From Verrucomicrobiales bacterium (lineage in GTDB: Bacteria; Verrucomicrobiota; Verrucomicrobiia; Limisphaerales; CAIMTB01), in NCBI GenBank assembly GCA_016795425.1, contig JAEUHG010000103.1, positions 1 through 64,000 on the forward strand: a stretch of DNA of 64,000 nt, read 5' to 3'. Of this stretch, positions 16,861 through 25,974 are shown piece after piece; within the stretch, counting starts at the first letter, position 1; every line of letters begins with the position of its first letter. The position numbers and the translations under genes are program-made. Below the pieces are notes generated by a model. It was given only the letters and a program-made list of their open reading frames with translations. It made no database searches and was not told the DNA's origin.

Positions 16861-18192
16861 CTATCCCGTCGACGACCCGGCACCGGGGATCGTTCGGGCG
16901 GAAGTGTGAAGAGGCATTCGCACCCAAACCCAGAGGCCGCACGCCAGCGCAATCGCCGCGCAGACCAGGTAGGGGAAGGCCGGGTGCCAATCAAAGGTCG
17001 CACTGGCGAACAGCGGGCCGGCAATTCGAGCCAGCGAACCGGCGCTCTGGGCGATCCCCAGCGTGAAGCCTTGTTCCTCTTCGCTGGACAGCATGGACAG
17101 CATGCCGAAGAGAGGGGGACGGGTCAGGCCGGAACCGATGGCCAGCAACGCCAGCGTCCCGAGCAGGCCAATCCATTGCGGACCGCCACCCACAAACAGA
17201 GTCTTGGTGAAGCCGACCACCGTGACGGATGGGTCCCTCCAATGGGCGATCAATGAGGCCGGCATTCGACCTTCGAAGAATGGCAGTGGAACCAGGCTCA
17301 CGGCGGTCAAAATCAGGCTGAGGGCGATGACACGGGGTTCCCCCAAGGCCGAGACCAAACGGCCGATCAACCCTCCTTGCACCGCCGCTCCGATGAGCCC
17401 GCTGAAAGCGAAGAGAAAGGAAATGGCGATCTCGCCGTCCGTGCCCCGGGGTGGAAACGCAAAATTGCGCGCAATCACCAGTCCTAGCGTGGTTTCGAAA
17501 CAGGTGAAAGCGAAGGTCGCGAAGAAGAAGATGATCACCAGCGGTCCGACTTGGGGACGCGACAGCACCTCACGCCAGTGGTCGAAACGTTTGCCCGCCG
17601 GACGGGCGGGCAGGGCGCCGGGCTTGCGGCTTTCACCCAGGAAAACCCAGGTGAGCCCGAGGTTCAGCAGGCAAATCGCCGCCGCAAACCAACCCGGTCC
17701 CGAAAGCCCGAGCCAGAGCAATGCCCCGACCGCCAGCATGGGGCCACTGATGAATCCGAGCCCGAAAGCCATGCCGATCAAACCCATTCGCCGCGATCGT
17801 TCGGCGGGCGTGGACAGGTCCGCAATGTAGGCCTGGGCCACGGTGATGTTGGCGCCACACACCCCGGAGAGGAGGCGCGAGAGCAATATCACGCTGAGCG
17901 CCAAGGTCGGTTCGCGAAGGCCGGATCCAATGGCAAAAAGGGTGTACGACGCGACGAATCCCGCCGTGCTTACCAAAAGAACGGGCCGACGCCCGATGCG
18001 ATCCGACAATCGTCCCCAGGCGGGCGCGAACAAAAACTGCATCACCGAATACGACGCCACCACCAGGCCGAGAAACCATCCCGGCGCGCCAAAATCGCGG
18101 ACGTATTTCGGCAGCAACGGCAACACCATGCCGAATCCGACCAAGTCCACGAACACGGTCAGGAAGATGACCAGCAAGGATGGTTTTTTCAT
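16861..18192 (-). CDS. MFS transporter, tetracycline-exporter type
   Basis: The 443-residue protein has twelve predicted membrane helices and the pattern of the TetA-like drug:proton antiporter group. It starts MKKPSLLVIFLTVFVDLVGFGMVLPLLP, has motif A as GRLSDRIGRRPVLL between helices 2 and 3, and has the export-type motif C region SGVCGANITVAQAYIAD with GLGFISGPMLA. The substrate cannot be deduced, and such chromosomal copies often do not give tetracycline resistance. The ATG at 18192 puts the first helix at the N-terminus. The open frame upstream adds 13 charged residues that are not needed. Confidence 0.88.
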   Translation of the reverse strand: MKKPSLLVIFLTVFVDLVGFGMVLPLLPKYVRDFGAPGWFLGLVVASYSVMQFLFAPAWGRLSDRIGRRPVLLVSTAGFVASYTLFAIGSGLREPTLALSVILLSRLLSGVCGANITVAQAYIADLSTPAERSRRMGLIGMAFGLGFISGPMLAVGALLWLGLSGPGWFAAAICLLNLGLTWVFLGESRKPGALPARPAGKRFDHWREVLSRPQVGPLVIIFFFATFAFTCFETTLGLVIARNFAFPPRGTDGEIAISFLFAFSGLIGAAVQGGLIGRLVSALGEPRVIALSLILTAVSLVPLPFFEGRMPASLIAHWRDPSVTVVGFTKTLFVGGGPQWIGLLGTLALLAIGSGLTRPPLFGMLSMLSSEEEQGFTLGIAQSAGSLARIAGPLFASATFDWHPAFPYLVCAAIALACGLWVWVRMPLHTSARTIPGAGSSTG

Positions 18193-18298
18193 GAGCCAAC
18201 GATCGCGAGGGGCGTGCGCTCGTCGCGTCACGGACCATAAGAGGCGCCCTCATCATGCCGCAAGGATGGCGGACGTCGAACAGCGAACGCGGCCGTTG

Positions 18299-19246
18299 CT
18301 AGAGCGCGGGCCTGTTGGATCGCGCCGCGACGTAGAAACGCCCGATCCCGGTTGCAAAGGGTTCATGAACCAGGCCAAAGAGTCGGTTCGCCTCGTCGGG
18401 CTCACCAACGTTGTCCTCCTGGAGCATCCGCAATTGATCGCGCGACAGCGGCGCCGGGCTTCCCATCAGCGGGGGCCAGAACCATTCGAGCAGGCGCGCC
18501 TGCCCGCGCGCAACGGGAATGGGGACATGCAACAGCCAACGGCGAAGGCCGTTGGCGTGGAGAACTGCCCGCACGATCTCCTCGAGCGACAGACGTTCCG
18601 GCCCGGCGAGATCGAAGTGGCGCTGGACGGCTTCGGGGCGGGTCAGGGCTCCGGCAAAGGCCTCGGCAACTCGTTCAACGGCTATGGGCTGCAACAGGTT
18701 GTGACCGGAGCCAAGGATCGGTACGAAAGGCGACCAAGCCGCCAAACGGGCAAACAAATGGGTGAACTCATCTTCGGGACCATAAATCACCGAAGGCCGA
18801 AAAATGGTCCACGACGGTAGGCCCGAACGCACGCATTCCTCGGATTCCCATTTGGTTTGGTGATAGCGGGAAACAGCCGCCGGCCGGGTTCCGAGGGCGC
18901 TCATGTGGATCCAACGCTGGACCCCCGCCATGCGGGCGGCCTCGACCAGGATACGGGTCAGTCGGATGTGGATCGCTTCGAAAGTTTGATCCCCGCACTC
19001 GCCAATGATGCCGACCAGGTGAACGACGGCATCGACGCCGCGCATGGCGGCGGAAAGCGCTGCAGAATCCCAAGGATTGACGGGGGTTTTGACCACGCTT
19101 GGGTGGGTGGCCACGTCCGGTCGTCGAGTGCTTCGAGGGCGCCGGTCCGGTCGGATCAAGAGGCGAATTCGGTGTCCGTCAGCGACGAGTTTTTCGACCA
19201 GCACGCGTCCCACAAACCCGGTGCCACCTGTGAGGAAGATCTCCAC
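18299..19246 (-). CDS. NAD(P)-binding protein, NDUFA9-like
   Basis: This 315-residue protein is an atypical short-chain dehydrogenase. The Rossmann nucleotide loop is at the start (MEIFLTGGTGFVGRVLVEKL) and VDAVVHLVGIIGE, YHQTKWESEECVR and FRPSVIYGPEDEF follow, which is the pattern of the complex I NDUFA9-like/YbjT group. The YxxxK pair of SDR enzymes is replaced by YHQTKWE, common in this group. It could act on a quinone or sugar nucleotide or be a structural dehydrogenase relative; I cannot choose. It is divergent from the str operon, with a 16-bp palindrome between the two starts. Confidence 0.85.
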   Translation of the reverse strand: MEIFLTGGTGFVGRVLVEKLVADGHRIRLLIRPDRRPRSTRRPDVATHPSVVKTPVNPWDSAALSAAMRGVDAVVHLVGIIGECGDQTFEAIHIRLTRILVEAARMAGVQRWIHMSALGTRPAAVSRYHQTKWESEECVRSGLPSWTIFRPSVIYGPEDEFTHLFARLAAWSPFVPILGSGHNLLQPIAVERVAEAFAGALTRPEAVQRHFDLAGPERLSLEEIVRAVLHANGLRRWLLHVPIPVARGQARLLEWFWPPLMGSPAPLSRDQLRMLQEDNVGEPDEANRLFGLVHEPFATGIGRFYVAARSNRPAL

Positions 19247-19272
19247 TTGAGGCCGATTTTAGAGGCAATAGC

Positions 19273-19288
19273 GCCATTGGCCAATGGC
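19273..19288. promoter_or_regulatory. 16-bp perfect palindrome upstream of the ribosomal cluster
   Basis: GCCATTGGCCAATGGC is a perfect palindrome with no spacer. It lies 27 bases before the NDUFA9-like start and 137 bases before rpsL, between divergent genes. Its size and position suit a binding site for a dimeric regulator. No regulator is identified. Confidence 0.5.
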
Positions 19289-19371
19289 TTCGGAAGCGGT
19301 TCGGGTCGGTGCATCCAAAAAAATCATAGAAATTTGTTGCGACCAAGAACCTCATCCGGCAGTTTGTTCGT

Positions 19372-19397
19372 CCCTTTCGCGCCCTGAGGCGCAAGGG
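19372..19397 (+). promoter_or_regulatory. stem-loop in the rpsL leader
   Basis: CCCTT (19372-19376) and GCGCC (19379-19383) pair with GGCGC and AAGGG (19388-19397), forming ten base pairs with a two-base bulge (TC) and a CTGA tetraloop, 27 bases upstream of the rpsL ATG. A bulged helix at this place is a candidate site for feedback by a ribosomal protein such as S7 or S12, or an mRNA-stability element. This is an inference. Confidence 0.45.
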
Positions 19398-19424
19398 GAG
19401 TCCCCAGTTAACGCGGGAAACGCG

Positions 19425-19814
19425 ATGCCGACTATCAACCAACTTGTCCGTAAAGGGCGCCAGAAGCTGAATTACAAGTCCAAGGCGCCGGCGCTGCAGG
19501 GCGCGCCTTTCCGGCGCGGCGTCTGCCTGCAGGTCATGACCCGCACGCCGAAGAAGCCGAACTCCGCGATGCGGAAAGTGGCCAAGGTCCGTCTGACCAA
19601 CGGGCACGAGGTCATCGCGTACATCCCGGATGAAGGGCACAACCTCCAGGAGCACTCGATGGTGCTCGTTCGAGGAGGCCGTGTGAAGGATCTTCCTGGC
19701 GTTCGCTATCATATCGTTCGTGGCACTCTGGATTGCCAGGGTGTTGAGAAGCGCCGGGTGAGCCGTTCGAAGTACGGCGTCAAGCGGCCTAAGGAAGCCA
19801 AGGCCGCCAAATAG
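19425..19814 (+). CDS. rpsL: 30S ribosomal protein S12
   Basis: The 129-residue product is uS12, which sits at the decoding centre. The start [12 protein letters not shown], the segment [17 protein letters not shown] with the two lysines where streptomycin-resistance mutations fall in other bacteria (both are the sensitive type), and [10 protein letters not shown] are all standard. The C-terminal tail is Lys/Ala-rich. The ATG at 19425 was chosen by homology, because the frame is open further upstream but the extra residues have no S12 pattern. It is the first gene of the long ribosomal cluster, behind a leader hairpin. Confidence 0.98.
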   Translation: MPTINQLVRKGRQKLNYKSKAPALQGAPFRRGVCLQVMTRTPKKPNSAMRKVAKVRLTNGHEVIAYIPDEGHNLQEHSMVLVRGGRVKDLPGVRYHIVRGTLDCQGVEKRRVSRSKYGVKRPKEAKAAK

Positions 19815-19846
19815 TCAGTCCCAGTTCCGTCTTACCGTTCTTTCCT

Positions 19847-20320
19847 ATGTCCCGCCGTCGTCGAGCCGAAAAGCGCAACCTCGTTCCGGATGCGAAGTAC
19901 AACAGCCCTCTCGTCACGCGATTGGTCAACACCGTGATGGAGCGTGGCAAGAAGAGCCTTGCCCAGCGCCTGGTCTACGGCGCCTTCGACCGGATCATCG
20001 AGAAGAACCCCACGTCGAACCCCCTGGAGATCCTTCAGCGCGCGGTCGACAACGCCAAGCCGCGCTTGGAAGTGAAAGCACGCCGCGTGGGTGGTGCGAC
20101 GTACCAGGTTCCCCTGGAAGTGGCCCCGGAGCGGCAGGCATCCCTGGCTGTCCGTTGGCTGGTCAATTTCGCCGATGCCCGCAAGGGCGTGCCGATGCAG
20201 GACGCCTTGGCCAGCGAGATCATGGACGCGTATCAGGGCCAAGGGAACGCCATCCGCAAGCGCGACGAAGTGCATAAAATGGCGCAGGCCAACAAGGCCT
20301 TCGCCCACTTCCGCTGGTAG
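19847..20320 (+). CDS. rpsG: 30S ribosomal protein S7
   Basis: This 157-residue protein is uS7, the primary binder of the 3' major domain of 16S r[47 protein letters not shown] and a C-terminal [18 protein letters not shown] are typical. It is 32 bases after rpsL and 53 bases before fusA, the normal str-operon order. In other bacteria S7 represses its own operon. Whether it binds the leader hairpin before rpsL is untested. Confidence 0.98.
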   Translation: MSRRRRAEKRNLVPDAKYNSPLVTRLVNTVMERGKKSLAQRLVYGAFDRIIEKNPTSNPLEILQRAVDNAKPRLEVKARRVGGATYQVPLEVAPERQASLAVRWLVNFADARKGVPMQDALASEIMDAYQGQGNAIRKRDEVHKMAQANKAFAHFRW

Positions 20321-20373
20321 TCAAACCGCCTGTCGTATCTCACGGACTCACCGTCTCTATCCCCAGGCAAGCG

Positions 20374-22554
20374 ATGACCGCGGAAGCCAAAGACCCCAAG
20401 GCGCTCAACTCGCCGGACCGCCAGTACCCTCTGGAGCGTACTCGCAACATCGGCATTGCTGCGCACATCGATGCCGGCAAGACCACCACCACCGAGCGCA
20501 TTCTCTTCTACACGGGCCTCATCCACAAAATGGGTGATGTGGATGATGGCAATACCGTGACCGACTGGATGGAGCAGGAGCGCGAGCGCGGCATCACCAT
20601 CACCTCCGCGGCGACCACTTGTTACTGGACCCAGAAGGATGACGGTTGCGCCAAGTCCTACGCGGGCATGCCGCACCGCATCAACATCATCGACACTCCC
20701 GGCCATGTCGATTTCACGGCCGAAGTCGAGCGTTCGATGCGCGTGTTGGATGGCGCGGTCGCGGTGTTCTGCGGGGTGGCCGGCGTGCAACCGCAGTCCG
20801 AGACCGTCTGGCGGCAGGCGACGAAGTACCAGGTTCCCCGTATCGCCTTCGTCAACAAGATGGATCGCATCGGGGCCAATTTCGAGAACGCCGTGGCCGA
20901 GATGCGCAAGAAGCTCGGCGCCTATGCCTATCCGGTGGTTCTGCCGATCGGCAAAGAGGACGCGCTCAAGGGAGTGATCGACATCATCGGCCGCAAGGCG
21001 GTCGTGTACGACGATCGGGACGAGGTCGGTCTGAAGTATTCCGTGGTCGACATCCCGGAGGACCAGATCGAACGGACGAACGCCGCGTATGATGAGCTGC
21101 TGAACGCGGTGGCCAACAAGGACGACGAGATCGCGGAGTACATCCTGAATGAGAAGCCGGTTCCGGCGGCCGTTCTCAAGGCAGCCATTCGGCGACTCAC
21201 CTGCAGGATCGAATTGGTCCCGGTCCTTTGCGGTTCCGCCTTCAAGAAGAAGGGTGTCCAACCGCTTGTGGACGCCGTCATCGATTATCTTCCGTCCCCG
21301 TTGGATACCTTCCCGACCGAGGGTGAAATCCCGGGCAGCAATGGCGAGAAGGTGCCGCTGGGTCCTGATGACAACGGCAAGTTCTGTTCGCTTGCTTTCA
21401 AGCTCTGGACCGATCCCTTCGTGGGCAAGCTGGTCTTCTTCCGCGTGTATCGCGGGAAGATGAGCAAGGGTGACACCATTTACAATCCGCGCACCCGCAA
21501 GCGCGAGCGCGTGTCCCGCGTCATGATGATCCAGGCTGATAAGCGCCTGGATGTCGAGACCGTCTACTCGGGTGACATCGCCGCCCTCGTGGGGCTGCGG
21601 AATATCACCACCGGCGACACTCTCTGCGACGAGGCCGAGGAGATCCTCCTCGAGCCGCCGACCTTTCCTGAGCCGGTCATCTCGATGGCCGTCGAGCCCA
21701 AGAGCAAGTCGGACCGGGACAAGATGTCGGCCGGACTGCAGCGTCTGGCGGAGGAAGATCCTACATTCCGATGCTTCACCAACGAGGAGACCGGGCAGCT
21801 TATCATTGCGGGAATGGGTGAGCTTCACCTCGAGATCATTCGCGACCGGCTGCTCCGCGAGTTCAAGGTGGAGGCCAGTGCCGGCGCGCCGCAGATCGCG
21901 TATCGCGAAACCATCAACAGCGCCGCTTCCGGCGAAGGCAAGTTCATCCGCCAGTCCGGCGGTCGCGGCCAGTACGGCCATGCTTGCGTCGAGATCACGC
22001 CCAATGAACGCGGCAAGGGCAACGAGATCGAGAACAAGATCGTCGGCGGCATCATTCCCAAGGAGTACATCCCGGCGGTCATTGACGGCGTGGAGGAGGC
22101 CATCAAGGGAGGCGTCGTCGCCGGCTACCCGATGGTCGACATCAAGGTCGCGATCACGTTCGGAAGTTTCCACGAAGTCGATTCGTCCGAACTCGCGTTC
22201 AAGATGGCGGGCATTTTCGCGCTGAAGGATGCGGTTCGAAAGGCGAACGGCATCATCCTCGAACCGATCATGAAGGTCGAGGTCACCACCCCGGACGAAT
22301 ACCAGGGTGACATTCTCGGCGACCTCAACCGCCGCCGCGGCAAGATCGTCGCTATCGAAAACAAGAGCGACGCCACCATTCTGCGCGCCGATGTGCCGCT
22401 GGCCGAAATGTTCGGTTACGCGACGGCGGTCCGCTCCCTCTCGAAGGGACGCGCGGCTTATTCGATGGAACCGTCGCACTTTGAACCCGTCCCCGCGAGC
22501 ATCGCCGCCACCATCCTGGAATCGGCGAAAGCTAAACCCGCGGCCCGGAGCTGA
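20374..22554 (+). CDS. fusA: elongation factor G
   Basis: EF-G is the GTPase that drives translocation of tRNA and mRNA on the ribosome. The protein has 726 residues, slightly longer than the enterobacterial 704. The G1 loop [15 protein letters not shown] is at about residues 30-44, switch motifs are [13 protein letters not shown] and [19 protein letters not shown], and the guanine-specificity motif is NKMDRIGA. Domains II to V follow, with the domain IV marker [16 protein letters not shown]. The G domain carries a small insertion ([13 protein letters not shown]) before G3. tuf does not follow it: rpsJ begins 14 bases later. The gene starts with ATG. Confidence 0.98.
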   Translation: MTAEAKDPKALNSPDRQYPLERTRNIGIAAHIDAGKTTTTERILFYTGLIHKMGDVDDGNTVTDWMEQERERGITITSAATTCYWTQKDDGCAKSYAGMPHRINIIDTPGHVDFTAEVERSMRVLDGAVAVFCGVAGVQPQSETVWRQATKYQVPRIAFVNKMDRIGANFENAVAEMRKKLGAYAYPVVLPIGKEDALKGVIDIIGRKAVVYDDRDEVGLKYSVVDIPEDQIERTNAAYDELLNAVANKDDEIAEYILNEKPVPAAVLKAAIRRLTCRIELVPVLCGSAFKKKGVQPLVDAVIDYLPSPLDTFPTEGEIPGSNGEKVPLGPDDNGKFCSLAFKLWTDPFVGKLVFFRVYRGKMSKGDTIYNPRTRKRERVSRVMMIQADKRLDVETVYSGDIAALVGLRNITTGDTLCDEAEEILLEPPTFPEPVISMAVEPKSKSDRDKMSAGLQRLAEEDPTFRCFTNEETGQLIIAGMGELHLEIIRDRLLREFKVEASAGAPQIAYRETINSAASGEGKFIRQSGGRGQYGHACVEITPNERGKGNEIENKIVGGIIPKEYIPAVIDGVEEAIKGGVVAGYPMVDIKVAITFGSFHEVDSSELAFKMAGIFALKDAVRKANGIILEPIMKVEVTTPDEYQGDILGDLNRRRGKIVAIENKSDATILRADVPLAEMFGYATAVRSLSKGRAAYSMEPSHFEPVPASIAATILESAKAKPAARS

Positions 22555-22568
22555 TACGGAGGCTTACC

Positions 22569-22877
22569 ATGTCAGGACAACGAATTCGCATCCGCCTCAA
22601 GGCGTTCGACCACCGGATCATCGACCAGTCCGTCGCGGACATCGTCGAAACCGTGAAACGTTCGGGCGCCCGGGTTGCAGGACCCATCCCGCTGCCGACC
22701 AAGATCGAGCGGTACACCGTCGGTCGCTCGCCGCACGCCGACAAGAAGTCGCAGGAGACCTTCGAAATGCGCACGCATAAGAGGCTGCTCGACATTATCG
22801 GTCCCACCGCCAAGACCGTCGATGAGCTGAAGAAGCTCAACCTGCCCGCCGGCGTCGACATCACCATCAAGATCTAA
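22569..22877 (+). CDS. rpsJ: 30S ribosomal protein S10
   Basis: This 102-residue protein is uS10, which also serves as NusE in transcription antitermination. [19 protein letters not shown] at the start and [34 protein letters not shown] are the conserved blocks. It begins 14 bases after fusA with a GGAGG sequence just upstream (ATACGGAGGCTTACC before the ATG). It opens the S10-type part of the cluster, directly joined to the str part because tuf is missing here. Confidence 0.98.
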   Translation: MSGQRIRIRLKAFDHRIIDQSVADIVETVKRSGARVAGPIPLPTKIERYTVGRSPHADKKSQETFEMRTHKRLLDIIGPTAKTVDELKKLNLPAGVDITIKI

Positions 22878-22884
22878 GCGCGCC

Positions 22885-23532
22885 ATGATCGGTCTCATTG
22901 GAAAAAAACTCGGGCAGACGCGCGTGTACGACGCGAAGGGAACTGCGGTTCCCGTCACGGTTGTTCATGCCGGGCCCAACTTCGTCGTTCAGCGCAAGAC
23001 AGTCGAGTCGGATGGCTACAATGCCGTGCAGCTCGGCTTCGGCGATCAGAAGCAGCAACGCCTGACCAAGCCTGTCGCGGGCCATCTCGCGAAGGTGAAG
23101 GCTCCCGGGTTGCGTCGCCTGCGTGAGTTCCGCGATTACTCGCTGGACGTGAAACCCGGTGATCAGGTGGGTGTGACCATCTTCGCCGAGGGCGATTACA
23201 TCGATGCCATCGGCATCACCAAGGGCAAAGGCTTCGAGGGTGTGGTGCGACGTCACGGCTTTCGTGGTGGTGATTCCACCCACGGCGCCAAAGGCTGGCA
23301 CCGTCGGTCGGGCGCCATCGGTCAGCGCCTTTTCCCCGGCACGGTCATGCGGGGGATGAAGATGCCGGGTCACATGGGCCAGGTTCGCCGAACCATCCAG
23401 AATCTCCAGGTGGTGAAGGTGCTCGCCGAGGACCAGATTCTCCTGATCAAAGGTGCGATTCCTGGGGCGAACGGGGAGTTCATCCTGATCCGCGAATCCA
23501 AGAAACGGCCGAAGACCGCGGCCAAGAAGTAA
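22885..23532 (+). CDS. rplC: 50S ribosomal protein L3
   Basis: uL3 nucleates early 50S assembly close to the peptidyl transferase centre. The 215-residue sequence begins MIGLIGKKLGQTRVYD and contains GFEGVVRRHGFRGG and the loop tip GTVMRGMKMPGHMGQVR with the Gln that is methylated in other bacteria. Length and order are normal. Gaps are 7 bases to rpsJ and 18 bases to rplD. Confidence 0.98.
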   Translation: MIGLIGKKLGQTRVYDAKGTAVPVTVVHAGPNFVVQRKTVESDGYNAVQLGFGDQKQQRLTKPVAGHLAKVKAPGLRRLREFRDYSLDVKPGDQVGVTIFAEGDYIDAIGITKGKGFEGVVRRHGFRGGDSTHGAKGWHRRSGAIGQRLFPGTVMRGMKMPGHMGQVRRTIQNLQVVKVLAEDQILLIKGAIPGANGEFILIRESKKRPKTAAKK

Positions 23533-23550
23533 ACTCCCGGAGGCTTTCGC

Positions 23551-24186
23551 GTGAACATTCAAATTTCTGACCTTCAGGGTAACAAGGTGTCCGAACGCGC
23601 CGTAGCGTTCGAGATCATCGAAAATGCCCGGGGAACCCAGGCGGTGAAGGACACCGTCGTGGCTCATCTCGCGGCTCGTCGCCAGGGTACACGCCAGGCG
23701 AAGACCGCTGGCGAGGTGGCGGGCACCAACAAGAAGCCGTGGCGACAAAAGGGAACCGGCCGCGCCCGGCACGGATCCTTCCAATCCCCCATCTGGGTCG
23801 GTGGCGGTGTGGTTTTTGGCCCTCGACCGCATGACTTCAGCGTCAAGGTGAACACCAAGGTTCGCCGGCTGGCGCTGCGCAAGGCGGTGAGCGAGCGGCT
23901 GAAGAGCGGGGACATCATCGTCCTCAGCGATCTCAAGCTCGAGTCGCCCAAGACCAAGGACTTTGTCAAGGCGGTGGCCTCCTTGAAGGTGCTCGAAGGT
24001 TCGCTCCTGATCGTGGCGGACGCGGATCGGAATCTCCGTCTGGCGGCCCGCAATCTTCCGGATGTGAAGATGACCACCGGCGAAGACCTGAACGCGTACC
24101 TGACTTTGTGGCCGGACAAGATCGTTTTCACCGAAAACGCGTTCCGGAAGTTGGAGAATCGTCTGGGTGGAAAGGTGGCGGCATGA
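23551..24186 (+). CDS. rplD: 50S ribosomal protein L4
   Basis: uL4 lines part of the nascent-peptide tunnel. The 211-residue product shows the extended loop KPWRQKGTGRARHGSFQSP, which reaches the tunnel constriction, followed by GGVVFGPRPHDF. It starts with GTG after a good CGGAGG. Its stop overlaps the start of rplW by four bases (ATGA), so the two should be translated together. In enterobacteria L4 autoregulates the S10 operon. No such leader is evident here because there is no gap before rpsJ. Confidence 0.97.
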   Translation: MNIQISDLQGNKVSERAVAFEIIENARGTQAVKDTVVAHLAARRQGTRQAKTAGEVAGTNKKPWRQKGTGRARHGSFQSPIWVGGGVVFGPRPHDFSVKVNTKVRRLALRKAVSERLKSGDIIVLSDLKLESPKTKDFVKAVASLKVLEGSLLIVADADRNLRLAARNLPDVKMTTGEDLNAYLTLWPDKIVFTENAFRKLENRLGGKVAA

Positions 24187-24464
24187 CTCACTACGACGTC
24201 GTCAAAACCGTGCGGCTGACCGAGAAGGGCACCGCGCAATCGGCCAACGCAAATCAATACACCGTCGTTGCCAGCCCGCGGGCGAGCAAGGTGCAGATTC
24301 GCAAGGCCGTTGAAGCCCTCTTCAGCGTGAAGGTGCTCAAGGTCAACACGCTCAACGTTCGCGGCAAGGCCCGTCGCCAGATGACTGCCGCCGCGGGTCG
24401 CGACCCGAGTTGGAAGAAGGCGATTGTGACCCTCAAGGAAGGCGACAAGATCCAACTTACCTGA
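24183..24464 (+). CDS. rplW: 50S ribosomal protein L23
   Basis: uL23 forms the docking site at the tunnel exit for trigger factor and SRP. The protein has 93 residues beginning MTHYDVVKTVRLTEKGT, with QYTVVASPRASKVQIRKAVEALFSV and KVLKVNTLNVRGK. The start was fixed at 24183, inside the rplD stop codon (ATGA) and after GGAAAGGTGGC, rather than the earlier in-frame ATG at 24108, which would add 25 residues within rplD. Confidence 0.97.
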   Translation: MTHYDVVKTVRLTEKGTAQSANANQYTVVASPRASKVQIRKAVEALFSVKVLKVNTLNVRGKARRQMTAAAGRDPSWKKAIVTLKEGDKIQLT

Positions 24465-24468
24465 TCCT

Positions 24469-25323
24469 ATGCCGGTCAAGACTTACAGACCCCTTACGCC
24501 GTCCCGCCGGTTCTATACCGTCGCGTCGTTCGCCGAGGTGACGAAGAGCAAGCCTGAGAAGTCGCTCGTCGTCATCCGCAAGAAGTCGGGCGGCCGTAAT
24601 GCCCATGGCCGGGTGACGGCCCGCGGCATCGGCGGCGGACACAAGCAGAAGATCCGCCTGGTGGATTTCAAGCGTCGCAAGACCGCCATGGATGCCACGG
24701 TGGTTGGCGTGGAATACGATCCCTGTCGTTCCGCCCGCATCGCCTTGGTCCAATACACCGACGGCGAAAAGCGATACATCCTCGCCCCGAACGGACTTCA
24801 GGTCGGGCAGAAGATTCGCAACGGTGCGGATGCCGCGCCCGAAATCGGAAACTGCCTACCCTTGCGGAATATTCCGGTCGGCATGGCTATCCACGGCATC
24901 GAACTGATTCCGGGGCGCGGAGCCCAGATCGTCCGGGCCGCGGGCGGTGCCGCGACGCTCATGTCTCGCGACGAAGGCTTCGCTCAGGTGCGACTGCCCT
25001 CGGGTGAGATACGGCGCATCAACGAGAACTGCATGGCCACCATCGGCCAGGTGGGGAATCTCGAGCACGAGAACATCCTCTTGGGCAAGGCGGGCCGTTC
25101 GCGATGGCTGGGCAAGCGCCCGATCACCCGCGGTATGGCGCGCAACCCCGTCGACCACCCGAACGGTGGCGGACAAGGCAAGTCCAAGGGCGGTGGCGGC
25201 TGGCAGCAGGTCACCTCGCCCTGGGGCATTCTAGCCAAGGGATTCAAGACTCGTAAGAAGTTCAAACCCTCCGATCGCTTCATTGTGCAGCGTCGTGATG
25301 GACGGCCGCCAAAGCTGAAGTAA
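24469..25323 (+). CDS. rplB: 50S ribosomal protein L2
   Basis: uL2 is needed for subunit association and peptidyl transfer. The 284-residue protein starts MPVKTYRPLTPSRRF, and has GRNAHGRVTARGIGGGHKQ and the C-terminal MARNPVDHPNGGGQGK. The conserved His of the DHP motif is kept, while the usual DHPHGGG reads DHPNGGG. Gap to rplW is 4 bases. Confidence 0.98.
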   Translation: MPVKTYRPLTPSRRFYTVASFAEVTKSKPEKSLVVIRKKSGGRNAHGRVTARGIGGGHKQKIRLVDFKRRKTAMDATVVGVEYDPCRSARIALVQYTDGEKRYILAPNGLQVGQKIRNGADAAPEIGNCLPLRNIPVGMAIHGIELIPGRGAQIVRAAGGAATLMSRDEGFAQVRLPSGEIRRINENCMATIGQVGNLEHENILLGKAGRSRWLGKRPITRGMARNPVDHPNGGGQGKSKGGGGWQQVTSPWGILAKGFKTRKKFKPSDRFIVQRRDGRPPKLK

Positions 25324-25345
25324 CCCTGTCATCCGCTAAAACGCC

Positions 25346-25627
25346 ATGGGACGCTCGATCAAAAAGGGCCCGTTTGTCGACCTGCCGCTCCTGGACAAGG
25401 TGCGCAAGATGAACGCCTCCGGACAGAAGAAGCCGATCAAGACGTGGTCTCGACGCTCGATGATCACGCCGGAATTCGTCGGCCACACGGTGCAGGTGCA
25501 CAACGGCAAGATTTTCAATGCGGTGTTCATCACCGAAAACATGGTGGGACACCGCCTCGGCGAATTCTCGCTGACGCGAACCTTTAAGAAGCACGGCGCT
25601 CACACCGCCAAGGCGGAGGCCAAGTAG
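25346..25627 (+). CDS. rpsS: 30S ribosomal protein S19
   Basis: uS19 lies in the 30S head with S13 and contacts the A-site region. The 93-residue sequence is standard: [30 protein letters not shown] and [16 protein letters not shown]. It sits 22 bases after rplB and 2 bases before rplV. Confidence 0.98.
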   Translation: MGRSIKKGPFVDLPLLDKVRKMNASGQKKPIKTWSRRSMITPEFVGHTVQVHNGKIFNAVFITENMVGHRLGEFSLTRTFKKHGAHTAKAEAK

Positions 25628-25629
25628 CC

Positions 25630-25962
25630 ATGGAAGTCCGAGCCATCACGCGGAACATACGCATGTCGGCGCAGAAAATGCGCGAAGTCACCCGGCAGAT
25701 TCAGGGTCTCAACGCCGTCCAGGCGCAGGCCGTGCTCTCCGCGGTGCCGAGAAAATCGGCCTTCTGGGTTGCCAAGACGCTCAAGTCGGCCATGGCCAAC
25801 GCGGAAAACAACAATCAGCTGAAGCCGGAAGTCCTCCGGGTCAAGGCCGCCCTCGCTGGAACCGGCCGCACGTTGAAGCGCTTCATTCCGAAAGCGCGCG
25901 GTTCGGCCGGGCCGATTCGCAAGCGCAGCTGCAACGTCACCATCGTTCTAAGCGACGAATAG
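25630..25962 (+). CDS. rplV: 50S ribosomal protein L22
   Basis: uL22 reaches all 23S domains and its beta-hairpin lines the exit tunnel. The 110-residue protein has NIRMSAQKMREVTRQIQG, the helix KTLKSAMANAENN and the hairpin tip RTLKRFIPKARGSAGPIRKR. A GGAGG sequence about 15 bases upstream lies within the end of rpsS. Only two bases separate it from rpsS. Confidence 0.98.
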   Translation: MEVRAITRNIRMSAQKMREVTRQIQGLNAVQAQAVLSAVPRKSAFWVAKTLKSAMANAENNNQLKPEVLRVKAALAGTGRTLKRFIPKARGSAGPIRKRSCNVTIVLSDE

Positions 25963-25974
25963 AGACCGAACGCT

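Noticed and set aside
19247..19424. Promoter for rpsL
   Set aside because: I looked for a -35/-10 pair and found only weak candidates (TAGAAA near 19327 without a good -35), so no promoter is assigned.
20233..22479. Open frame of 748 codons on the minus strand, spanning fusA
   Set aside because: It is antisense to a full-length EF-G gene with all its motifs. High GC content and codon bias make long antisense frames common, and no family pattern is present.
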